Shown one piece after another: positions 24,265 to 32,977 of a DNA stretch of 42,454 bases. Location of the stretch: positions 1 to 42,454 of the forward strand of contig DASUHM010000064.1 of NCBI GenBank assembly GCA_036273515.1, read 5' to 3'. A model generated the notes under the pieces. That model saw nothing but the letters and a program-made list of their open reading frames with translations. It did not search any database and was not told the origin of the DNA. This DNA is from Gaiellales bacterium. GTDB taxonomy: Bacteria > Actinomycetota > Thermoleophilia > Gaiellales > JAICJC01. Positions within the stretch are counted from its first letter, which is position 1. Each line of letters opens with the position of its first letter. A program made the translations under genes and the position numbers.

Positions 24265-24854
24265 GCCGAGGCGGTCGTCGCGGCCCGGCCGCGACCCCGG
24301 CCGACGTGGTAGCCGCCGCGCACGAGCTCGGCGACGACGGTCTCACGAGCCTTGTAGATGCGCCACTTGACGGTCGCGAGCGTCGTCTCGAGCGCCTCGG
24401 CGATCTCGGCGTAGCTGAGGCCGACCACGTCGCGCAGGAGGAGCGCCATCTTCAGGTCGAGACTCAGGCCCGCGATCGCCTCCCATAGCGCCTCCATGCT
24501 CTCGATCGGCTCGGCCGGGGCGACGGACAGGTGCAGCTGCGGCGCAGAGCTGAGCTCGATGGTCGGGCGGCCGCGGCGCTCGCGCGCCCGCAGCTCGTCG
24601 ACGACCCGGTGCTTCGCCACCTGGAACAGCCAGGTCGTGAACTGGCAGCGGTTATCAAAGCCGGGTAGTGCCTGGTACACGCGCAGGAACACCTCCTGGC
24701 AGACGTCCTCGGCCAGCGCCCGGTCACCGCCCAGGATGCGGGCGATGTAGTTGTAGAGCGGCGTCTGGTACTGGCGGACGATCAGCGCGAAGGCGCGCTC
24801 ATCGCCGCGTCGGGCCAGTCGGAGAACGTTTGGATCAGGCTGCGGAAGGGCCAA
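24261..24854 (-). CDS. ECF-family RNA polymerase sigma factor
   Basis: A 197-residue group 4 sigma factor. Region 2 is RGDERAFALIVRQYQTPLYN to QFTTWLFQVAKHRVVDELR (with DVCQEVFLRVYQ as region 2.2); region 4 is LSYAEIAEALETTLATVKWR. The start is TTG 24854, the first possible codon after an in-frame TAA, and there is no ribosome-binding site. A good -10 TATACT lies upstream at 24892-24887. No anti-sigma gene is adjacent. It lies 94 bp downstream of gpmI and may be transcribed separately. Confidence 0.9.
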   Translation of the reverse strand: MALPQPDPNVLRLARRGDERAFALIVRQYQTPLYNYIARILGGDRALAEDVCQEVFLRVYQALPGFDNRCQFTTWLFQVAKHRVVDELRARERRGRPTIELSSAPQLHLSVAPAEPIESMEALWEAIAGLSLDLKMALLLRDVVGLSYAEIAEALETTLATVKWRIYKARETVVAELVRGGYHVGRGRGRAATTASA

Positions 24855-24882
24855 GAGGTGAAGCGTTGGTTACGAGAACCAT
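24835..24882 (-). CDS. Possible 15-codon leader ORF overlapping the sigma-factor start
   Basis: ATG 24882, 4 nt after TATACT, opens MVLVTNASPLGPSAA and stops at TGA 24837-24835, beyond the TTG start of the sigma gene in another frame. It could be a leader peptide coupling translation, or the true N-terminus of the sigma factor if a one-base frameshift is present. Confidence 0.3.
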   Translation of the reverse strand: MVLVTNASPLGPSAA

Positions 24883-24948
24883 GTCGAGTATAGACATTCA
24901 CCCACTTCGAGCCCGTGTTGACGGGCACCTTCCTACAACGGCCGTTCG

Positions 24949-26439
24949 CTATGCGAAAAGTGACGTGCCGCGCATGATGGCCGGCTGCTCGACTCCGAGC
25001 AGCTCGAGCACGGTCGGCGCGACGTCGGCGAGCCGGCCGCCGTCGCGCAGCTCGAGGCCGGTCCGGGTGGCGATGAACGGCACGGGGTTCGTCGTGTGCG
25101 CCGTGTTCGGGCTGCCGTCCGGGTTCAGCATCAGCTCGGCGTTGCCGTGGTCGGCGGTGATGAGGCAGATGCCGCCCCGCGCCTCCGCCGCCTCGACGAC
25201 CCGGGCCAGACAGCTGTCGACCGTCTCGACGGCGGTGACGGCGGCCGGGATCACGCCGGTGTGCCCCACCATGTCCGGGTTCGCGAAGTTGACCAGCCCG
25301 AAGCGGACGCGCGGATCCGCAATGCCGGCGCAGAAGCGCTCGGCCACGCCCTCGGCGCTCATCGCCGGCGCCTCGTCGTAGGTGGCGACGTCGCGGCGCG
25401 AGTCGACGAGCTCCCACTGCTCGCCGCGCTGGCGGTGCTCGGAGCCGCCGTCGAAGAAGTAGGTGACATGGGCGTACTTCTCGGTCTCGGCGGCGTGCAC
25501 CTGCTCCACCCCGGCGGCCGCGAGCGCCGCGGCAAGGACGTCGGTCAGCGGCTCGCCCGGGAATGCCACCGGCGCGTCGATGTCGTCGGCGTACTCGGTC
25601 ATCTGCACCAGGAACGGCAGCGGCGGCGACGGGCCGCGGTCGAACTCGGCGAACCCGGGGTCGACCAGGGCGCGCGTCAGCTCGCGGGCGCGGTCGGGCC
25701 GGAAGTTGAAGAAAATCGCCGCTTCGCCCTCGCGGATGCGGCCGGCGGCCGGGTCGCCGATCACGATCGGCTGGATGAACTCGTCGGTCTCGCCCGCCTC
25801 ATAGCGGGCCTTCACCGCCGCGACGGCGTCGTCGGACCGGTCGCCCTTCCCGTGCACGATCGCGTCGTAGGCGCGCGCGACCCGGTCCCAGCGCCGGTCG
25901 CGGTCCATCGCGTAGTACCGGCCGCAGACCGTCGCGATGCCGGGGATGCCCTCCAGATAGCCGGCCGCGCCGGTCGGCGACGTGTCGCGGCCGTCGGTGA
26001 ACGCGTGCACGTGCACCTGCTCGACGTCCTGCCGGGAGGCCAGCTCGATCAGCCCGCGTAGGTGGCGGACGTGGCTGTGGACGCCGCCGTCGGAGACGAG
26101 GCCGAGCAGGTGCAGGCCAGATCCGCGGGCGCGGCGGCAGGCGTCGACCAGCACGGGGTTCTCGTAGAAGGCACCCGACTCGAGGTCGTCGTCGATGCGG
26201 ACGAGGTCCTGGCGCACGATCCGCCCGGCGCCGAGGTTGGTGTGGCCGACCTCGGAGTTCCCCATCTGCCCGTCGGGCAGCCCGACCGCGCGGCCCGAGG
26301 CGGCCAGCTGCGTGTGCGGGTAGCGCACCCACAGGTCGTCGAAGGTCGGCGTCGCGGCCAGCTCGACGGCGTTTCCCGGCCCCGGCGGCGCCATCCCCCA
26401 GCCGTCGAGGACGACGAGGCAGACGAGCGGCTCGCTCAT
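24949..26439 (-). CDS. gpmI: 2,3-bisphosphoglycerate-independent phosphoglycerate mutase
   Basis: A 496-residue alkaline-phosphatase-fold enzyme interconverting 3- and 2-phosphoglycerate. Metal and catalytic blocks: LDGWGMAPPGPGNA, the nucleophile Ser in GQMGNSEVGHTNLGAGR, SDGGVHSH, DGRDTSP, FNFRPDRARELTRAL, and NPDMVGHTG with ITADHGNAE at the end. It is complete. Its ATG overlaps the tpiA stop by 4 nt, so it is the last gene of gap-pgk-tpiA-gpmI. Confidence 0.97.
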   Translation of the reverse strand: MSEPLVCLVVLDGWGMAPPGPGNAVELAATPTFDDLWVRYPHTQLAASGRAVGLPDGQMGNSEVGHTNLGAGRIVRQDLVRIDDDLESGAFYENPVLVDACRRARGSGLHLLGLVSDGGVHSHVRHLRGLIELASRQDVEQVHVHAFTDGRDTSPTGAAGYLEGIPGIATVCGRYYAMDRDRRWDRVARAYDAIVHGKGDRSDDAVAAVKARYEAGETDEFIQPIVIGDPAAGRIREGEAAIFFNFRPDRARELTRALVDPGFAEFDRGPSPPLPFLVQMTEYADDIDAPVAFPGEPLTDVLAAALAAAGVEQVHAAETEKYAHVTYFFDGGSEHRQRGEQWELVDSRRDVATYDEAPAMSAEGVAERFCAGIADPRVRFGLVNFANPDMVGHTGVIPAAVTAVETVDSCLARVVEAAEARGGICLITADHGNAELMLNPDGSPNTAHTTNPVPFIATRTGLELRDGGRLADVAPTVLELLGVEQPAIMRGTSLFA

Positions 26440-27182
26440 CCCGCCGCGGCGGCGATGGCTGCCAGATCGGCGGGATCGAGGCTCGCGCCCCCGATCAGGC
26501 CGCCGTCGATGTCGGGCTGGGCGAAGAGCTCCGCCGCGTTGCCCGGCTTGACGCTGCCGCCGTACTGGATCCGCATCCGCTCCCCCACGCCGTCAAGTCC
26601 CTCGACCAGGCCACGGATGAACGCGTGCGCGGCCTGGGCGATCTCGGGCGTGGCGGTGAGGCCGGTGCCGATCGCCCAGACGGGCTCGTAGGCGATCGTC
26701 GTCGTCGCCACCTGCTCGGGCGTGAGGCCGTCGAGCCCGGCCCGCACCTGGCGCTCGAGCACGATCTCGGTCAGCGCCGCCTCGCGCTCCTCGGCGGTCT
26801 CGCCCACCGCCAGGATCACCCGCAGGCCGTTCGCGTGCGCGACGGCCGCCTTCTCGTTCACGCCCTCGTCGGTCTCGCCGAAGAGCTGGCGCCGCTCGGA
26901 GTGCCCGATCAGGACGCCGTCGACGCCGGCGTCGAGCAGCATGCCGGCCGAGACCTCGCCGGTGAAGGCGCCCGACTCCGCCTGGTGCATGTTCTGGGCG
27001 TAGATGGCCACGGGCGTGCCCCGCGCCGCCTCGACCGCCGCGGCGAGCGCGGTGAACGGCGGGCACACGGCCACGTCCACACCGTCCGGGAGGTCGGCCG
27101 CGAACGCGGACACGAAGGCGGCGGCCTCGGAGGCCGTCTTGTGCATCTTCCAGTTGCCCGCGACGAACGGCCGCCCGCTCAC
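26436..27182 (-). CDS. tpiA: Triosephosphate isomerase
   Basis: A 248-residue TIM barrel. N-terminal FVAGNWKMHK supplies Asn and Lys; the catalytic His is in IGHSERRQLFGE; the catalytic Glu and the flexible loop are in AYEPVWAIGTG; IQYGGSVKPGN and GGLIGGASL bind phosphate. The start is GTG 27182, overlapping the pgk stop by 4 nt. Confidence 0.97.
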   Translation of the reverse strand: MSGRPFVAGNWKMHKTASEAAAFVSAFAADLPDGVDVAVCPPFTALAAAVEAARGTPVAIYAQNMHQAESGAFTGEVSAGMLLDAGVDGVLIGHSERRQLFGETDEGVNEKAAVAHANGLRVILAVGETAEEREAALTEIVLERQVRAGLDGLTPEQVATTTIAYEPVWAIGTGLTATPEIAQAAHAFIRGLVEGLDGVGERMRIQYGGSVKPGNAAELFAQPDIDGGLIGGASLDPADLAAIAAAAG

Positions 27183-28321
27183 ACCGCCGCCCCTTCGAGC
27201 GCTGCGACACCCGGGAGCGTCTTGCCCTCGACCAGCTCGAGCGCCGCCCCGCCGCCGGTCGAGACGTGCGTGATCCGGTCGGCCACCCGGGCCACGTTCA
27301 CCGCCGCGACCGAGTCCCCGCCGCCGACGACGGACACCGCGTCCGACTCGGCGACCGCCTCCGCGACGGCCAGCGTGCCGCGGGCGAACGGCTCGAACTC
27401 GAACACGCCCATCGGCCCGTTCCAGAAGATCGTGCGCGCGCCGCGCAGCCGCTCCGCGTAGCTCGCGACGGTCTCGGGCCCGATGTCGAGCCCCATCCAG
27501 CCGTCCGGGATCGCGTCGGCGGCCACCGTGCGAATCGCGGCGTCCGCGGCGAACCGGTCGGCGCAGACGACGTCGGCCGGCAGCACGAGCTCGCAGCCGC
27601 GCTCGGCGGCGTCCGCGAGCGCCCGCCGAGCGGTCTCCTGACCCTCGGCGTCCTCGTGCCGCGAGGCGCCGACGCCCTTGCCCTGCGCGGCGAAGAACGT
27701 GAACGCCATCGCGCCGCCGATCAGGATCGCGTCGGCCAGGTGCGTGAAGCGGTCGATCACGCCGATCTTGTCCGCCACCTTGACGCCGCCGATGACGACG
27801 ACGAACGGGTGATCGGGCGCGTCCAGCAGGCGCCCGAACGCGGTCAGCTCGGCCTCGAGCAAGAGGCCGGCGGCGGACGGCAGCAGGTGCGCGACCGCCT
27901 CGGTCGAGGCGTGGGCGCGATGGGCGGCGCCGAAGGCGTCGTTCACGTAGAGGTCGGCGAGCGAAGCCAGCTCCGCAGCCATCTCGGGATCGTTCTTCGT
28001 CTCGCGGGGGTCGAAGCGCAGGTTCTCGAGCAGGCGCAGCGGCCCCTCCTCGTCGCCGAAGGCGACCGGCTCGCCCAGCAGCTGGGACAGCCGCACGGCC
28101 ACCGGGCGCAGCGACAGCGCCCGGTCCGGCGCGCCCTTCGGCCGGCCCAGGTGGGAGCAGACGACCACGTCGGCCGAGCGCTCCCGCAGGTAGCGGATCG
28201 TCGGCAGTGCCGCCCGGATCCGGGAGTCGTCGGCGATGCGGGTGCCGTCGAGGGGCACGTTCAGGTCGGCGCGCACGAGCACCCGCGCGCCCTCGACGGG
28301 CAGATCGCGGACCGTCCTCAC
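27179..28321 (-). CDS. pgk: Phosphoglycerate kinase
   Basis: A 380-residue two-domain kinase making ATP from 1,3-bisphosphoglycerate. VLVRADLNVPLDG, SHLGRPKG, LLENLRF, VNDAFGAAHRAHAST, IGGVKVADK and the nucleotide-binding WNGPMGVFE are present. GTG 28321 (VRTVRDLPVEG) is chosen over a 15-residue-longer frame because it overlaps the gap stop as GTGA, like all other junctions of this operon. Confidence 0.97.
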   Translation of the reverse strand: MRTVRDLPVEGARVLVRADLNVPLDGTRIADDSRIRAALPTIRYLRERSADVVVCSHLGRPKGAPDRALSLRPVAVRLSQLLGEPVAFGDEEGPLRLLENLRFDPRETKNDPEMAAELASLADLYVNDAFGAAHRAHASTEAVAHLLPSAAGLLLEAELTAFGRLLDAPDHPFVVVIGGVKVADKIGVIDRFTHLADAILIGGAMAFTFFAAQGKGVGASRHEDAEGQETARRALADAAERGCELVLPADVVCADRFAADAAIRTVAADAIPDGWMGLDIGPETVASYAERLRGARTIFWNGPMGVFEFEPFARGTLAVAEAVAESDAVSVVGGGDSVAAVNVARVADRITHVSTGGGAALELVEGKTLPGVAALEGAAV

Positions 28322-29316
28322 GCCACCTTCTGGATCAGGTCGGCCACCCGGCACGAGTATCCCCACTCGTTGTCGTACCAGGAGACCACCTTGACCAAGT
28401 TCCCGTTCACCATGGTCAGCGGCGAGTCGAAGATCGAGCTGTACGACTCGCCGACGATGTCGCTCGAGACCAGCGGGTCGTCGCCATAGCGCAGGATGCC
28501 GGTCAGCGCGCCCTTGTCCGCGGCGGCTGCGAACGCGGCGTTCACCTCGTCCTTGCTCGTCTCCCGGCCCACCTGGGCGACGAGGTCGGTCACCGAGCCG
28601 TCGGTCACCGGCACGCGCATCGAGATGCCGTCCAGGCGCCCCTGCATCTCCGGGATGACGAGGCCGATCGCCGCGGCGGCACCGGTCGACGTCGGGATGA
28701 CGTTGGCGGCGGCCGCGCGGGCGCGGCGGTAGTCACGGTGCACGGCGTCCAGGATCTGCTGGTCCTGGGTGTAGGCGTGCGTCGTCGTCATGAACCCGCG
28801 CTCGATACCGAACTCCTCGTGGAGCACCTTCACCAGCGGCGCCAGGCAGTTCGTCGTGCACGACGCGTTGGAGATGATGTGGTGCCGGCCGGCGTCGTAC
28901 TTGTCGTCGTTCACGCCGATGCAGATCGTGATGTCGGGCTCCGTGGCGGGCGCGCTGATGATCACCTTGCGGGCGCCCGCGTCCAGGTGCTTCGACGCGG
29001 CGTCGCGCTTCGTGAAGAGCCCGGTCGACTCGACGACGACCTCGACGCCCATGTCCTTCCACGGCAGGTTGGCCGGGTCGCGCTCGGACAGGACGCGCAC
29101 GTCCTTCCCGTCGACCACCAGCTTGCCGTCGCCCGGCTCCACCGTGCCGGCGAAGCGGCCGTGCACCGTGTCGTAGCGCAGCAGGTGGGCCGCGATCTTC
29201 GGCTCCATCAGGTCGTTGACGGCGACGATCTCGTATCCGGAACCGCGCTCACGAGCGGCGCGAAAGACGTTTCGGCCGATGCGGCCAAACCCGTTGATGC
29301 CAACGCGTACGCTCAT
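28318..29316 (-). CDS. gap: Glyceraldehyde-3-phosphate dehydrogenase, type I
   Basis: A 332-residue tetrameric dehydrogenase. The Rossmann start is GINGFGRIGRNVFRAA, the acidic residue after strand 2 (AVNDLMEP) indicates NAD preference, the catalytic Cys is in SNASCTTNCLAP, and the C-terminus WYDNEWGYSCRV is conserved. GAGGGAG lies 4 nt before the ATG. It heads the gap-pgk-tpiA-gpmI operon. Upstream lies a long inverted repeat that may regulate it. Confidence 0.97.
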   Translation of the reverse strand: MSVRVGINGFGRIGRNVFRAARERGSGYEIVAVNDLMEPKIAAHLLRYDTVHGRFAGTVEPGDGKLVVDGKDVRVLSERDPANLPWKDMGVEVVVESTGLFTKRDAASKHLDAGARKVIISAPATEPDITICIGVNDDKYDAGRHHIISNASCTTNCLAPLVKVLHEEFGIERGFMTTTHAYTQDQQILDAVHRDYRRARAAAANVIPTSTGAAAAIGLVIPEMQGRLDGISMRVPVTDGSVTDLVAQVGRETSKDEVNAAFAAAADKGALTGILRYGDDPLVSSDIVGESYSSIFDSPLTMVNGNLVKVVSWYDNEWGYSCRVADLIQKVA

Positions 29317-29635
29317 TGAACTCCCTCGTCGGTTCCCGGAATCGGGGACATCTTACCGACCGCGTTGCATCCCGCCGGGCGCGTTCGGCCCGGCGCCGAG
29401 GCGCCGAACCGGAGGGGGAGTCATCGCGGGTGACCGGCAGAATCGGGCAGCGTCAGATGGGGTCTGGATCCGTCGCGCGGGGGATGCCGGTCACCCGCGA
29501 ACACTCTCTCAATGATCGGTGGCACCCCGATTTCGAGCCACCCCCGAACGGGGGAGATGTTTAGGAACTGTTAGGGAAACATGACGAGGTCCTCGGAGGC
29601 TGGGCAGCGCAGCCGGTGGTAGGGTGCCGCGCCAG
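29317..29635. other. 319-bp divergent intergenic region between gap and a methyltransferase gene
   Basis: No gene is seen. Besides the 15-bp inverted repeat at 29425-29499 it has a small perfect hairpin CCCCCGAACGGGGG in 29536-29555 and an AT-richer stretch around 29555-29585, which is probably promoter DNA. Confidence 0.5.
29425..29499. promoter_or_regulatory. Widely spaced 15-bp inverted repeat upstream of gap
   Basis: CGCGGGTGACCGGCA (29425-29439) recurs exactly inverted as TGCCGGTCACCCGCG (29485-29499), with 45 nt between. Each arm contains the near-palindrome CGGGTGACCG, suggesting two binding sites for one regulator, or a long RNA stem. It sits 110-185 bp upstream of gap. Confidence 0.45.
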
Positions 29636-30355
29636 ATGAGCGTCGAAACCGGCCATCACAACGGGAACCCGGCCTCGGCCGGGCGATTCCGGCACCCCAA
29701 CGAGAGCGCCAAGAACCGGCTCGTCTACCGCACCTTCGAGGCCGCTTTGCGCGGGGCTGCCGAGCGCTACGCCCGCGGGCGCATGATCGACGTCGGCGGC
29801 GGCCGCAAGCCGTGGCAGCCGGTCTTCGCGGCGTACGTCTCCGAGCACGTATGCGTCGACCACGTCGAGAAGGACGACGAGCGCGGCCAGGTCGTCGACG
29901 TGATCGCGACCGCGTACTCGATCCCGCTGCCCGACGCCGGCGCGCAGACGATCCTCCTGACCGAGGTGCTCGAGCACCTGGAGCGGCCGGGCGACGCGGT
30001 CGCCGAGTGCCTGCGGCTGCTCGAGCCGGGCGGCCACCTGATCGCCACCACCCCGCTCTTCTGGCCAGTTCACGACGCGCGCGACTTCTACCGCTACACG
30101 CCCCAGGGGCTGCGCTACCTGCTCGAGACCGCCGGCTTCGAGGTGGTCGAACTGGAGCCGCTCGGCGGCCTCTGGTCGACCGTGGCGGTCGAGCTCAGCT
30201 ACGGCCTCCAGCGCTACCGGCGGCCGTGGTCGGCGCCGGCGGTGGACGCCACCTGCCGCTCGATGCAGTGGCTGGCCTCGCGCTGGGAGCGCGTCGACCG
30301 CCAGCCCAAGTTCAGCTGGAACCACCTGGTCGTCGGCCGCCGGCCGCTCGCGTAA
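29636..30355 (+). CDS. Class I SAM-dependent methyltransferase
   Basis: A 239-residue protein starting MSVETGHHNGN. Motif I is MIDVGGGRKPWQPVF (G-rich but atypical), then VCVDHVEKDD, TILLTEVLEHLERP as motif II, and LRLLEPGGHLIATTPLFWPVHDARDFYRYTPQGLR, which is typical of Methyltransf_11/23 proteins in glycan or quinone pathways. The start lacks a clear ribosome-binding site. Its last 44 bp overlap the end of whiA on the other strand. Confidence 0.8.
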   Translation: MSVETGHHNGNPASAGRFRHPNESAKNRLVYRTFEAALRGAAERYARGRMIDVGGGRKPWQPVFAAYVSEHVCVDHVEKDDERGQVVDVIATAYSIPLPDAGAQTILLTEVLEHLERPGDAVAECLRLLEPGGHLIATTPLFWPVHDARDFYRYTPQGLRYLLETAGFEVVELEPLGGLWSTVAVELSYGLQRYRRPWSAPAVDATCRSMQWLASRWERVDRQPKFSWNHLVVGRRPLA

Positions 30356-31247
30356 GCACGCGCATCCGCCCTGCCACCGTCGACTTCGGCAGCGGCGGAC
30401 GGGCGCGACTGCCGATCTCGGCCAGCGACAGGTCGGGATGGCGCAGGCGCAGCCGCGCCACCTGGCGCAGGCCCGCGTCGAGGCCGTCGAGGTCGAGCGT
30501 CGCGATCGCCTCCGCCTGCGCCCGGGCGGCGGCGCCCTGGCGGGCGAGGTTGGCCTCGTCGCAGTTCGTGGCCCGGTTCGCCCGCTCGCGCGTGCGGCTG
30601 ATGATCTCGGCCTCGTCCAGGCTGAGCACGGCGTCGTGCGCGCCCATGTGGGCAAGCAGCTCGCGGATCGTCGGCTTGCTCTTCGTGTAGGCGATCGCGT
30701 GGCCGCGGCGGGCGGCGACGCGCAGGTCGATGTCGTCGGCACGGGCGACGCGACGGACGATCTGCGCCCCCTCCGGCTCGGCGACGCGGATCTCGAGGTG
30801 CCCGGGCGCGCGCGGCGCCGAGACGGACCCGGCGGCCACGAACGAGCCGCGCAGGTAGGCCGCCCGGCAGCAGCGCCGCTGGAGCACCCGCCGCGGCGGC
30901 TCGTCCAGCGGCACGAGGGCCGTGGAGAGCAGCCCCGCCTCGTGCAGCAGCTGCAGGCTGCGGTCGCCGTCGAGCCGGACGACGACGCGCGTGCCGCGGG
31001 CGAAGCGCGGCTCCCGGAACGACGCCAGGCTGCCGTCGCCGCCGAGGTCGCGGACGACCGAGAACGCGAGCCGGGCCGCCGCCGCGTCGGCCAGCTCGGC
31101 GCGCACCGCCACCTCGCGGGAGGACAGCTCGAGCGTCCCGGCGTGGCGAAAGATCCCGCACAGCAGTGCGCGGGAGCAGCATGATCGCCGCGGCGGCCGC
31201 TCGGTCAGCTCGCGGCGGACCGCCTCGCCGAAGGCCACCCGGCTCAC
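30312..31247 (-). CDS. whiA: WhiA, LAGLIDADG-derived transcription/division regulator
   Basis: A 311-residue DNA-binding regulator conserved in Gram-positive bacteria. It has the homing-endonuclease-like N-terminal part (CCSRALLCGIFRHAGTLELS, then CCRAAYLRGSFVAAGSVSAP) and the C-terminal helix-turn-helix (LRLRHPDLSLAEIGSRA, PPLPKSTVAGRMRVL). NRATNCDEANLARQGAAA is the typical linker. It controls sporulation or cell-cycle genes in actinobacteria. GTG 31247 overlaps the yvcK stop (GTGA). Confidence 0.95.
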   Translation of the reverse strand: MSRVAFGEAVRRELTERPPRRSCCSRALLCGIFRHAGTLELSSREVAVRAELADAAAARLAFSVVRDLGGDGSLASFREPRFARGTRVVVRLDGDRSLQLLHEAGLLSTALVPLDEPPRRVLQRRCCRAAYLRGSFVAAGSVSAPRAPGHLEIRVAEPEGAQIVRRVARADDIDLRVAARRGHAIAYTKSKPTIRELLAHMGAHDAVLSLDEAEIISRTRERANRATNCDEANLARQGAAARAQAEAIATLDLDGLDAGLRQVARLRLRHPDLSLAEIGSRARPPLPKSTVAGRMRVLTRAAGGRRPGGSS

Positions 31248-32215
31248 GCCGGCACCGGCCGCCGCCGCCGCGCCAGCCGCACCAGCAGGCGGGCGAGCCG
31301 GTCGGGGTCATGCTGCCACTCACCGGCCAGGCGGCCGCCCACGACCTGCATGCCCAGCCGCCGCAGGCCGCCCCGGTCGACGGGCACCGGCGTCCCGAAC
31401 TCGGCCCGGTTGCGGCTGACGACCACCGTGTCGACCAGCCCTGGCCCCACGTGGTCGAAGATGCGGCTGACGTGGTCGGAGGCGCGGTAGCCGTCCGTCT
31501 CGCCGGGCTGTTGGAGCAGGTTGCACACGTAGATGCGGGGCACGGTCGCCGCACGCACCGCCTCGGCGATGCCGGGCACGAGCAGCGGCGGGAGCGTGCT
31601 CGTGAAGAGGCTGCCCGGCCCCATCACGATCGCCTCGGCGCGGGCGATCGCCTGGAGCGCGCGCGGGTGCGCCGAGGGATCGGGCGGGTCGAGCCGGACA
31701 TGCTGGCACTGGGCGCCGTCGGCGGCGAGCGCCGTCTCGCCGTGCACCTCGCGGCCGTCGGCGAACCGCGCCACGAGCTCGACCATGTCGACGGTGCTCG
31801 GCACCACCCGGCCGGCGACGGCCAGCACGCGGGCCGACTCGGACACTGCCCGGTCGAAGCTCCCGAACATGTCCGTGAGCCCGGCGAGGAACAGGTTGCC
31901 GAAGCTGTGCCCCGCCAGCTCGCCGGTCGTGAACCGGTGCTGGAAGAGCTGGCCGACCAGCGACTCGTCCTCGGCCAGCGCCACCAGGCAGCTGCGCAGG
32001 TCGCCCGGCGCGGGCATCGCGAAGTCGCGCCGCAGGCGGCCGCTCGACCCGCCGTCGTCGGTCGTCGTCACGACGGCCGTGACGTCGGCGACCCGCTTCA
32101 GGCCGCGCAGGATCATGCTGAGGCCGGTACCTCCGCCGAGACAGACGACGCGGGGGCCGCGGCGGCGATTGTGCAGGGCCGTGGATTCGGCCGTCCGATC
32201 GGGGATCTGCGGCAC
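31244..32215 (-). CDS. yvcK: YvcK/CofD-like gluconeogenesis factor
   Basis: A 323-residue UDP-sugar-binding regulator. VVCLGGGTGLSMILRGLK, VVTTTDDGGSSGRLRRDF, GDLRSCLVALA, GHSFGNLFL, IVMGPGSLFTSTLPPLLV and YVCNLLQQPGETDGY are all family hallmarks. The start is GTG 32215 with no ribosome-binding site, but TAACCT lies 6 nt upstream, so it is probably leaderless and has its own promoter. It is followed by whiA. Its usual neighbour rapZ is absent. Confidence 0.95.
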   Translation of the reverse strand: MPQIPDRTAESTALHNRRRGPRVVCLGGGTGLSMILRGLKRVADVTAVVTTTDDGGSSGRLRRDFAMPAPGDLRSCLVALAEDESLVGQLFQHRFTTGELAGHSFGNLFLAGLTDMFGSFDRAVSESARVLAVAGRVVPSTVDMVELVARFADGREVHGETALAADGAQCQHVRLDPPDPSAHPRALQAIARAEAIVMGPGSLFTSTLPPLLVPGIAEAVRAATVPRIYVCNLLQQPGETDGYRASDHVSRIFDHVGPGLVDTVVVSRNRAEFGTPVPVDRGGLRRLGMQVVGGRLAGEWQHDPDRLARLLVRLARRRRPVPA

Positions 32216-32224
32216 CCGGTGAGG

Positions 32225-32977
32225 TTAGCTCCGGTGCGGTGCCCCCGGGCGGCGGCGCAGGACGAGCACGCCGCCCGCGACGGCGGCGGTAACGGCCGCG
32301 ACGCCCGCCGTCACCCAGCCGTGGCGGCGGGCCGATGTCTCGATGCTCGGGCCGCCCCGCCAGTCCGCACCGAGGATGTCCTCGGCGGTCGTCTCGGGCA
32401 CGATGCGGCCGGCTGGAACGATCCGGCGCGCCAGGAGCTCCCGGCCGCAGTGGACAGCGTCGATCCGCACCCGCTGGCCCTCGCCGATATACGGCACGCC
32501 ATGGCGCGAAAGGCCTGTGATGTGGGTGTCGGCGTCGACGAACACGTCGACCGCCTGCCCGCCCGACGAGTGGACCACCGTGAAAAACCCCAGCGCCGGG
32601 TGCGCGCGTGCCGTCAAGGCCACCGGGCCGGTGATCCTGCACGACTCGGTGTGTCGCACCCGTGGGAAGTACCCGCTTGCGACGAGGATCCTGTGGCCGT
32701 AGAGCAGGGCAGCCGCGGGCGAGAGGCCCTCGATCGCGCGAGCCGCGACCCGCGTCGGCGACGGCGGGTCTCCGCCGGTGTCGTTACAGCCAGGAGCGAC
32801 GGCGCCGGAGAGAGGCCTCCCTGGTGACGGCCTGAGCACCGAAGGGACGTAGTCGAAGTAGGCCGTGTCGTGCCACACCACGACGAGGGCGCAAGACGCC
32901 GCGGCCGGCGCCGGCGCGGCGACGCTCCATCCGGTTGCTGCCGCCGCCGTTGCCAGGAGTGCGACTGCTCGTCTCAC
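32225..32977 (-). CDS. Secreted, membrane-anchored protein of unknown function
   Basis: A 250-residue protein. GTG 32977 overlaps the upstream small gene's stop (GTGA), which fixes the start. It has an N-terminal signal peptide (ALLATAAAATGWSVAAPAPAAAS), an external domain with four Cys that could form two disulfides (ASCAL, PGCNDT, TESCRI, VHCGRE), and a C-terminal TM helix (AGVAAVTAAVAGGVLVL) followed by RRRPG. No family is recognised. It occupies the position of rapZ between uvrC and yvcK. Confidence 0.65.
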   Translation of the reverse strand: MRRAVALLATAAAATGWSVAAPAPAAASCALVVVWHDTAYFDYVPSVLRPSPGRPLSGAVAPGCNDTGGDPPSPTRVAARAIEGLSPAAALLYGHRILVASGYFPRVRHTESCRITGPVALTARAHPALGFFTVVHSSGGQAVDVFVDADTHITGLSRHGVPYIGEGQRVRIDAVHCGRELLARRIVPAGRIVPETTAEDILGADWRGGPSIETSARRHGWVTAGVAAVTAAVAGGVLVLRRRPGAPHRS

